Origin: Glebionis coronaria
Lineage: Eukaryota; Streptophyta; Magnoliopsida; Asterales; Asteraceae
Assembly (NCBI GenBank): GCA_025667525.1
Contig: CM046878.1
Location: 397,610,974-397,674,973, forward strand
Length of the DNA: 64,000 nt
Direction of reading: 5' to 3'
How positions within the stretch are numbered: position 1 is the stretch's first letter; the number at the start of each line of letters is the position of its first letter. The position numbers were made by a program, and so were the translations under genes. The notes beneath the pieces were generated by a model. It saw only the letters and a program-made list of their open reading frames with translations, ran no database searches and was not told the origin of the DNA. This document shows, piece after piece, positions 56,319 through 64,000 of the stretch.

Positions 56319-59204
56319 ATGTCTGGCACAAATCAACCTCCTGCTTTGCTGCAAAACAACTTCTCAAACCCTAGTATCAAAATTCCCATGTTTGATGCCA
56401 GGAACTTTGAGCTTTGGAAGTCCAATTTTGAGCAATACATAGCTATTCATGACTACACTCTTTGGGAAATTATCGAATATGGGAACACATTCGATAAAGC
56501 AGCAAAGATTACTGCTGCTATTGCCACAAGGACAGCTGTTCCTAATTGTCCTGAATCTGATAAGGTGGAAAAACCTGAAGATGGGAGAGCTGTTGCTGTT
56601 GAAGATATAGCCAAGAAGAGGGTGGACATGAAAATCTTAAATATCTTGAAACATGCCCTAGGTCATGAGAATCAGCACAAGTACAAACGATTTGAGTCTG
56701 CAAAAGAGCTTTGGGAAGCTCTTGAAGTGGCACATGGTGGCAATGCTGACACAAAAGAAGAAAAGAAGAAGCAACTCTTGCATGAGTATGCTGTCTTTAA
56801 AGCTCAACCTAATGAGAATCTCAGCAGTGTGAGAAGTAGACTTCTTGACATCACAAGTCAACTTTCCTTCATGGGAAAACAGATTGATGACCCTGAATTG
56901 AATGCTACTTTTCTCAAAAGCCTTGGTGATGTATGGAAGATTGAGACAAGATCTATTCTTGTCAATAATACTCACAAGACTTCCAGGTTTGATGACATCT
57001 TCAACAAGTTAAGACTGTTGGAGAATGAATGGCAATTGGAAAGTGATACTAAATCTTCCAGCAGCAACATGGCCTTCTTTTCACAAAGTGAAGGCCAATT
57101 TGATTCCATGAACTTCTATGGACATTCAGCAACTGGATCTCAAGGTGTCAGCGCTGGATGTCAATCTGTCAGCGCTGGATCATATCCTGTCAACGCTTTG
57201 TACTCAAGCGCTGACACACACAATCATGGCGCTGATAGAATTAAACCTGCTGGTTTTGATCTTGATACTGTGTGTGCATTCATTGCTTCTTTGCCTAGTG
57301 ATTCAAGGATCACTTATGAAGATCTTGAGCAGATAAGTGATGAACAATTGGAAGAGATGGATATAAAGTGGACTATGGCTCTTGTAAGTTTAAGAGCAAA
57401 CAGGTTCAATAAAAGGTTCAAGAAGAAGATGACCTTTAATGCTAAGGATGTTGCTGGCTTTGACAAGTCCAAGGTGGAGTGCTACAACTGTCATAGGATG
57501 GGGCACTTTATGAGGGAATGTAGATCTCCAAGGAGATCTGATGCGGGGAAGCCTTCAAGCCAAATGATTAAGAGCCCAGATCCCAAGGCCATGGTTGCTG
57601 TTCAACAAATTGATGGTGTTGGAGAATGGGATTGGAGCTGGATGGCTAAGAATGAGGAAGAGGACAGAGCTTTGGTTGCTGAGGTTAAAGAAGAGCATGC
57701 TGAATATGCTCTCATGGCACACTCCTCCTCCTCATCAGATAATGAGGTATATGATGATGCTTTCTGTTCTAAGGGTTGTCGTTTAAATACTGAAAAATTA
57801 AAACAAGAGATAGTTAAATTATTAGATGAGGCAAGTACTGAAAGATGTAAAGTATCTAACTATCAAGTTGCTCTTACCCAAACAGAAAAGACAGTATCTG
57901 AGTATAAGAAAATGGAATTTGATTTAAAGGATCAAATAAATATCTTAAAACATGAGTTACATCAGAGTAAGGATGTTCAAGATATAGTAAATAGGGTTAA
58001 TCTTGATTTGATAGCTCAGTTAGAAGAGGCTAACAAAAATAAAGATAATGTGAGTCTTAAAATCCAGAGATTTGATAAGGCCACACAATCCCTAGGAGAG
58101 TGTGTTAGCAAACAAAGAGACTCTAAGGATATGAGTGGGATTGGGATGAATAATTATACTGTTGTTCCACCACCAGCTGGGGATTTCTATGGTGTCCAAT
58201 CAAAGGACTTATCTTGGACTGGCTTGCCAGAATGCCAAGAGGAGGAGTTTATTCCTCCACCTAGAGTGACTTCCCCAGTTGAGGAATATCAGCAAAAGCT
58301 GACTGACCTAGAAGAGTGGAAGAAAGCTAACCACACTTTGTTTGTTAAGGGAGGGTTGTTGTGTGAAAGTCCAAATGAGCCCACACCAATCACAAAACCA
58401 ATTGATGATCCTAAACCTATTAAGATCACACACCCTACCACTGGCAAACCAGTTGACCTTGGCCTACAATATGTTAGAAAACCCAGTGTTAAATATGCAG
58501 AGATGTATAGGAATACTAGGTCACCAAAAAGCCAAGTTAGTGACCATGGAACAGGCTTCTTTGCTTCTAGACCTAAGACTATGTCTAGAAAAGCTTGTTA
58601 CACATGTGGTAGCTTCTCACATTTGGCCTACAAATGTGTCAATGCTTCCAATGTCAACGCTGACAGGAACCATTTCAGCGCTGACAAAAGTCAACATAGG
58701 TCAAACACTGTCAGACCCAATACCTTTGTGAACAAAAGTTCACAAGTTGTTAGACCAGCCCCATTCTTTTCTAGAGGGTCTAACACACAAGGCCTAAGAC
58801 CTTTTCAAAAGTCAAATACTTGGTCAAATAGGCAATGGGTTCCTGTAGCAAACCCTAGGTTCAACGCTGATAAGAGCAATCGGGGCGCTGACAAGAGAAA
58901 TTTCAGCGCTGATAGAAACACTGCTAAACCTAGGTATTTGCAACCACAGGGAAATAGGTCTAAAGCTTCTACTAGCTTAACATGGAGACCAAAACAGGAC
59001 CAGAACCCTAATTCTACTGGTATTTCTATGACATGCAACAGGTTTCATTATATTTCAAAGGCATTGTCAACACCAATTGGGGTTAACTGGGAATTTCATT
59101 CAAACAGGGATGAAAATGGGGTTGTTATGAGAACCAAGTCTGTTCTTGTTGAACAACCAAATGAATCCAAGTCTTCCAAGGCTTGGGTTCCCAAAGAAAA
59201 CTAA
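56319..59204 (+). CDS. gag: Copia Gag, unit B
   Basis: 961 residues, the same length as the unit A Gag, with only about a dozen substitutions that I noticed (for example SDTKS for SDNKS, EPTP for EPAP, and changes around the third array). The UBN2-like domain, both CCHC knuckles and all three motif arrays are kept at the same residue positions. The stop TAA 59202-59204 overlaps the pol ATG as in unit A. Confidence 0.9.
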   Translation: MSGTNQPPALLQNNFSNPSIKIPMFDARNFELWKSNFEQYIAIHDYTLWEIIEYGNTFDKAAKITAAIATRTAVPNCPESDKVEKPEDGRAVAVEDIAKKRVDMKILNILKHALGHENQHKYKRFESAKELWEALEVAHGGNADTKEEKKKQLLHEYAVFKAQPNENLSSVRSRLLDITSQLSFMGKQIDDPELNATFLKSLGDVWKIETRSILVNNTHKTSRFDDIFNKLRLLENEWQLESDTKSSSSNMAFFSQSEGQFDSMNFYGHSATGSQGVSAGCQSVSAGSYPVNALYSSADTHNHGADRIKPAGFDLDTVCAFIASLPSDSRITYEDLEQISDEQLEEMDIKWTMALVSLRANRFNKRFKKKMTFNAKDVAGFDKSKVECYNCHRMGHFMRECRSPRRSDAGKPSSQMIKSPDPKAMVAVQQIDGVGEWDWSWMAKNEEEDRALVAEVKEEHAEYALMAHSSSSSDNEVYDDAFCSKGCRLNTEKLKQEIVKLLDEASTERCKVSNYQVALTQTEKTVSEYKKMEFDLKDQINILKHELHQSKDVQDIVNRVNLDLIAQLEEANKNKDNVSLKIQRFDKATQSLGECVSKQRDSKDMSGIGMNNYTVVPPPAGDFYGVQSKDLSWTGLPECQEEEFIPPPRVTSPVEEYQQKLTDLEEWKKANHTLFVKGGLLCESPNEPTPITKPIDDPKPIKITHPTTGKPVDLGLQYVRKPSVKYAEMYRNTRSPKSQVSDHGTGFFASRPKTMSRKACYTCGSFSHLAYKCVNASNVNADRNHFSADKSQHRSNTVRPNTFVNKSSQVVRPAPFFSRGSNTQGLRPFQKSNTWSNRQWVPVANPRFNADKSNRGADKRNFSADRNTAKPRYLQPQGNRSKASTSLTWRPKQDQNPNSTGISMTCNRFHYISKALSTPIGVNWEFHSNRDENGVVMRTKSVLVEQPNESKSSKAWVPKEN
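57147..57238 (+). repeat. Motif array 1 in gag B
   Basis: Same partly inverted five-copy array as 48172-48263, with unchanged spacing. Confidence 0.8.
58641..58715 (+). repeat. Motif array 2 in gag B
   Basis: Copies at 58641 (AATGCT, changed from AACGCT), 58656, 58677 and 58704 (weak), as in unit A. Confidence 0.75.
58863..58916 (+). repeat. Motif array 3 in gag B
   Basis: Copies at 58863 (AACGCTGATAAG), 58884 (GGCGCTGACAAG) and 58905, 21 bp apart. Confidence 0.8.
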
Positions 59205-59224
59205 TGTGTTTTCTTTATGTGCAG
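59201..59224 (+). promoter_or_regulatory. gag-pol junction, unit B
   Basis: Identical in arrangement to 50226-50249, with TAATG stop-start overlap and CTAAT...TGTGCAG|G. Confidence 0.55.
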
Positions 59225-62200
59225 GGCATTCAGAAGAAGATCAATGACTATGGATACTGGGATAGTGGATGCTCAAGGCACATGACAGGAAAGGAAGATT
59301 ATCTGACCAATTTCTCTCCTATTCAAGATGGTGATAAGGTATACTTTGGAGGTGGCTACGGCACAATCACAGGAAAAGGAACCCTTGTCACCAACAATCT
59401 AAGGTTTGATAATGTCTTCTTGGTGAAAGATCTGGATTATAATTTGTTTAGTGTATCACAAGTGTGTGATAACAAAAATAAGGTTCTTTTCACAGATACT
59501 GAGTGCTTGGTGTTAAGCAAAGATTATAAGCTCCCTGAGGAGAAATACATAGATTTTAGAACACCAAGGCATAAAGACATATATAATGTGAATCTTAATG
59601 GAATTAAGGTAAATAATAAAATGTCATGTCTATATGCTAAAGCCTCAGTAGATGAAAGTAATCTTTGGCACAGGAGACTAGGGCACATAAACTTTAAGAA
59701 TATTAATAGACTTGTGAGGCTTGGTTTAGTTGATGGTTTGCCTGAAAAGGCTTTCCACAATGACCACTCTTGTGTTGCATGCCTTAAGGGCAAGCAGCAC
59801 AAGGTCTCATTCAGGTCTAAACAGGTGCACTCTAGTTCTAAACCCCTTCACTTATTGCATATGGACCTCTTTGGTCCAACTAATATAGAAAGTTTGAAGG
59901 GTAAATCATATTGTTTTGTCATTACTGATGATTACTCCAGGTTCACATGGACTTTCTTTTTAGCGAAGAAAAGTGAAACTGCCCTAAGTCTGATTAATTT
60001 TATTACCCAAATTGAAAAGAAAAATGGTAATGAGGTCAAAATTATTAGAAGTGACAATGGGGGTGAATTTAGAAATCAGTTGTTGGATGATTTTTGTGCC
60101 AAGAAAGGGATTACTAGGCAGTTTAGCATAGCTAGAACCCCACAACAAAATGGGGTTGCTGAGAGGAAGAATAGGACCCTTATTGAAGCAGCCAGAACCA
60201 TGTTGGCTGATGCCCACTTTCCTATAGCTTTTTGGGCTGAAGCTGTTAACACAGCTTGTTATGTTCAAAATAGGGCATTGTTCAACAAGATACATAATAA
60301 GACACCTTATGAATTACTTTGGGGAAGGAAGCCAAATATTGGTTTTCTGAAGCCTTTTGGATGTCATGTAGTTGTTCTAGAAACTAGTGAGGCCCTAGGT
60401 AAATTTGATTCAAAAGGTGATGAAGGCTACTTCATGGGTTATTCAGTGCAGAGTAAAGGATATAGGGTTTACATTAAAAAGGAAAAACGTATACTTGAAA
60501 AAGTACATGTTAGGTTTTTAGAGAGTAAACCTAGTGATCCTGAGAGTGGTCCAAATTGGTTGTTTGACTTAGAACCTTTGTCTAGAGCTTTAAATTATAT
60601 GCCTGTTACTGATCCAGACATTGTGAAGGTAACTTCAAGTGTTTTGGAAAAGAGAATTGGTAATGTTTCAGGTATACAGGTTGCTAAGGAGGATGGACCA
60701 CCAGCAGTTAAATCATCTCTCACACAAGAATTTGTTACACTTCCTATATGGACAGATGAGTATTATGCTGCTGCTACTGCTGCAAGGAAAGATAATGGTG
60801 GTGTTCAGATACCACCAACTACAAACATGCATGATTCTTCTAGCGCTGACAAAGGGAAATCCAGCGCTGACACGACCAATTCAGACGCTGATGGCTCCAA
60901 CGCTGACAACAACAGTTCAAACGTTGTTAGCCCAAACGCTGACAAGCAAGGTTCAGACTTTGGAGACACCTTTACACAGCTTTTCTCTTCTCATTTTGAA
61001 CAAGGTGGACCTTCTAATGTCCATGAAGAGATCTCTGTTGATCAAGAAGAATCTGAAGAAGATATTGGCAACATGGAACGTGAAGTTGAGGACACCAGAC
61101 TTTTTGAAGGAGGAGTTCTCACTTCCACAGCTAAGGATCACCCCACATCTCAAATCATTGGTGATGTTATGGCTCCAGTTCAGACAAGAAGATCCCATCA
61201 AGGTCTTGGTGGATTTATTGCCAATATACACAAGAAGGTTGATACCCCTCTTGTACAAGCATGTTTGTTTGCCTGTTTTCTGTCACAGGAAGAACCCAAG
61301 AAGATTTTTGATGCTCTCAAAGAACCAAGTTGGGTGGAAGCAATGCAGGATGAGCTTCACCAATTTGCTATACAGGATGTTTGGGAGCTGGTTGATTGTC
61401 CTAGATATGTGAGACCAATTGGGACAAGATGGGTTCTAAGGAACAAGAAAGATGAAAGAGGCATTGTGGTCAGAAACAAGGCACGTTTGGTAGCTCAGGG
61501 ATATACACAAGAGGAAGGAATTGATTATGAAGAAGTTTTTGCACCAGTTGCAAGAATTGAAGCTATAAGAATTTTTCTAGCTTATGCCTCTTGTATGAAT
61601 TTTACTGTTTACCAGATGGATGTGAAGAGTGCTTTCCTCTATGGGACAATTGTTGAGGAAGTATATGTCATGCAACCTCCTGGTTTTGAAGATCCTGAGA
61701 ATCCAGACAAGGTTTATAGAGTGAAGAAAGCAATGTATGGACTTCATCAAGCCCCAAGAGCATGGTATGGTACATTGTCCACCTACTTGGTGGAAAATGG
61801 TTTCAAGAGGGGCACCATAGATCAGACACTGTTTACAAAGAAGAAAGGAAAACATGTGTTACTTGTGCAGGTCTATGTTGATGATATCATTTTTGGGTCT
61901 ACTGATCCAAAAATGAGTGAGGACTTTTCCAAGCTCATGACAGATAAATTCAAGATGGGTGCAATGGGTGAGATGAACTTCTTTCTAGGTTTGCAAGTTC
62001 AACAGAAAGAAGATGGTATCTTCATCTCCCAAGACAAGTATGTAGCTGAAATCTTGAAGAAATATGGTTTTTCTCCACATGAGAAGGAGGCTTCTACTCC
62101 TATGGATAGACAACACCCTTGGGGAAAAATTGGAGCTAGAAAGGATGTGGATGTTAGGCACTATAGATCAATGATTGGTTCATTGATGTATCTTACAGCC

Positions 62201-62752
62201 TCAAGACCTGACATCATGTTTGTTGTGTGTGCATGTGCACGCCATCAAGTGACTCCCAAAGAATGTCACCTTTTTGCTGTGAAGAGAATTTTTAGGTATC
62301 TAAGGTGTTATCCAGATCTTGGATTATGGTATCCAAAAGATTCTCCATTGGACCTTATTGCATATTCAGACAGTGACTATGGTGGTGACAAGTTTGATAG
62401 GAAATCCACAACTGGTGGATGCCAATTTCTTGGGAGCAGATTAATATCTTGGCAATGCAAGAAACAAACAGTGGTGGCAAACTCTACAACTGAAGCAGAA
62501 TATGTGGCTGCAGCTGCTTGTTGTGGACAAGTCTTATGGATTCAGAACCAGCTGTTGGATTATGGGTATAATTTTATGCATACCAAGATTTTTGTAGACA
62601 ATAACAGTACTTTATGCATTATTAAAAATCCTGTACATCATTCTAAAACGAAACACATAGAAATTAGACATCATTTTATAAGAGATTGCTTTGAGAAAGG
62701 TTTAATACAACCAGATAGGGTAGATACTGAAGATAATGTAGCTGATTTATGA
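59204..62752 (+). pseudogene. pol: Copia Pol, unit B, with nonsense codon near the C terminus
   Basis: 1182 residues from ATG 59204 with all catalytic motifs of unit A. It stops at TGA 62750-62752 where unit A has TTA, a single T to G change. This removes the last 23 residues, which follow the [13 protein letters not shown] motif boundary of RNase H. Since the RNase H acidic residues are upstream, activity may not be fully lost, so 'pseudogene' is a cautious label. The former frame stays open to the original stop at 62819-62821. Confidence 0.8.
60842..60946 (+). repeat. Motif array in the pol linker, unit B
   Basis: Copies at 60842, 60863, 60884, 60899, 60920 and 60935 (spacing 21, 21, 15, 21, 15), the same as unit A but with more exact motifs. 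Confidence 0.9.
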
Positions 62753-62915
62753 ACTAAACCTTTTGATGCTGGAAGATTTCAATATTTGGTAACAAATATT
62801 GGAATGGTTAATCTCACTTAATATGTGTTTTTGGAATCTTTTTGTAACAGTATGTACAGGATAATGCATTGTTATTGGTCTTTATGATGATTTAGATTTT
62901 CCACATTATTTTTCT

Positions 62916-63036
62916 AACACTGACAAAGGTAAATGTAACGCTGTCAAGTGTTATTTTGCCGTTGTTGGAGATATTATTGTCTAACGCTGACAAGAGTTCC
63001 TTCAACGCTGATAAGTGTTGTCGGGACGCTGTCAGC
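62916..63036 (+). repeat. Motif array 1 in the 3' untranslated region, unit B
   Basis: Same six positions as 53940-54060. The third copy is GCCGTTGTTGGA here, nearer to consensus than in unit A, and the last is GACGCTGTCAGC. Confidence 0.8.
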
Positions 63037-63684
63037 AACAAATGTTAGTTTTGTGGTTTTCATCTAAATGTGCAGGTAATGGTAGCTTTATGCCATTGGA
63101 TACAGAGTTGCTTATGGATCTTTGAAGAGCTATTTGGACATGTTTTGTTTATGGATGATGGTTGGAATATTTATATTCCTATCTTGACATAAATTTTTAA
63201 TGTTCATATATATATTTTGAGAACTCATGTATCATAGTTTAAGGGGAGGTTTAAGGAACCTTTAGGACTCTTGGGTATTCTTAGAATACTCTCATCACAA
63301 TTCTAGATTGTGTCCACAGGTGAGTATGGGTTAGTTTTACTAAACCATGAGGCACTGTAGCATGCAAAGGTGACAATCTATGCATGCTGCCAAGACATTT
63401 TTGGCCTAGACTTGGTTGTGGTCTGATGGGAGACTTGGGAATACTTTGGATATGGGTTTACCTGGGAGTTACAAAGAATTTTATGAAATAACTTTGTTGG
63501 TAAGTATTTTGGTTAGCAAGGGACTCTAGAGGACATTTGTGTCTATCTTGCTTATGCAAGTGTGCATAAATGGACAGTGCTTGCCGCCCAGTAATTATTA
63601 TCAACTTGTAAGATATTTCCCTTAGGATAAATTACTTTGTTAAGGTCTTTTTCTTTTTAAATATTTTTATTTTTTTACTTTTTA

Positions 63685-63809
63685 GACGCTGACAAGTTTT
63701 TCTCCAAACGCTGTTACGTCCAATCGTGACGCTGACAAGGCTTTAGGCAAACGCTGACAAGAAAATATAGCCGTTGGGCGCTGATGGGCTATTTTTGACC
63801 GTTGACACC
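63685..63809 (+). repeat. Motif array 2 in the 3' untranslated region, unit B
   Basis: Copies at 63685, 63707, 63728, 63750, 63777 and 63798 (spacing 22, 21, 22, 27, 21). The fourth is the exact consensus AACGCTGACAAG. Confidence 0.85.
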
Positions 63810-63955
63810 TAGTGGGCCCTACCCAGTTGTTATTTTTTGACTAATCTTTGGCCGTAATTTTGGGGAGAAGTTACTTTTAATTAATGCATGAGATAAGTTA
63901 TATTTGATTCAAGATTTTCATGATTGCTCTTTGAATATAACCGCCTCATTTTTGA

Positions 63956-63986
63956 CCAATCAAAATCATGCATCTCTCCTATAAAT
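63956..63986 (+). promoter_or_regulatory. Internal promoter before ORF3, unit B
   Basis: CCAAT (63956-63960) and TATAAAT (63980-63986), matching unit A in order and spacing. The ORF itself lies outside the window. Confidence 0.55.
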
Positions 63987-64000
63987 TTGGCTAATCTTTT

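Larger units (their letters stand above)
62753..63955 (+). other. 3' region of unit B
   Basis: The relic of the pol C terminus (to 62821) and then the counterpart of 53847-54969. Arrays lie at 62916-63036 and 63685-63809. It has no supported gene. Confidence 0.6.
55704..64000 (+). mobile_element. Sirevirus-like Copia, unit B of the tandem (runs off the window)
   Basis: Unit B repeats unit A at an offset of 8975 bp (primer binding sites 47243 and 56218). It has a near-identical gag and pol and a more diverged 3' region. The window stops at the internal promoter, about 100 bases before ORF3 is expected. The 3' LTR and the rest of the chromovirus are expected to the right. Confidence 0.9.

Overview
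The window is plant nuclear DNA made almost wholly of nested LTR retrotransposons. I see no host gene, tRNA, rRNA or prokaryotic feature. The protein families are a Copia element with a very long coiled-coil gag, a Tekay-type chromovirus with an extra leader ORF, and a Tat-type Gypsy element with an antisense Transposase_28-like gene. From memory this combination is typical of Asteraceae genomes (lettuce, sunflower, pyrethrum relatives). The family assignment is an inference, and I cannot name the genus.

Left nest (about 1-37,300). An old, broken Sirevirus-lineage Copia element lies on the + strand. Its gag is split twice. A Tat-lineage Gypsy element (1990-12834) sits in it, flanked by the near-perfect 5-bp duplication TTGCA/TTCCA. 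A Tekay-lineage Gypsy element on the - strand (14736-28504) sits further along, flanked by a perfect CAAAG duplication. At both junctions the Copia reading frame resumes exactly when the insertion is removed. The Tekay element has nearly identical 3.8-kb LTRs and an unbroken 1514-residue polyprotein, so it is young. The Tat element has visibly diverged LTRs and many stops. It also carries a spliced, TATA-driven gene on the opposite strand between pol and its 3' LTR. The Copia pol ends at 33924. A 3-kb 3' region with several GGGGGAG polypurine tracts and 189-bp repeats follows, then an LTR at 36971.

Right nest (37,400-64,000). A ruined Copia fragment (37404-40334) is interrupted by a chromovirus on the - strand (40335-46715). 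That chromovirus is in turn interrupted inside its protease active site by a different Sirevirus-like Copia element. This last element is present as a tandem of two units sharing one LTR (LTR, gag, pol, ORF3, LTR, gag, pol, then the window ends). Unit A is fully open. Unit B has one nonsense codon near the end of pol.

The most unusual signal is in this tandem Copia. A 12-bp motif, consensus about RRCGYTGACAAG, recurs roughly 40 times per unit. The copies lie in clusters with a dominant 21-bp spacing, in the LTR, three places in gag, the pol linker, two places in the 3' untranslated region, and the end of ORF3. Because it occurs in coding and non-coding DNA alike, peptide constraint cannot explain it. 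The same element has a third ORF with its own CCAAT/TATA promoter that reads through into the 3' LTR, and a UAAUG stop-start junction between gag and pol.
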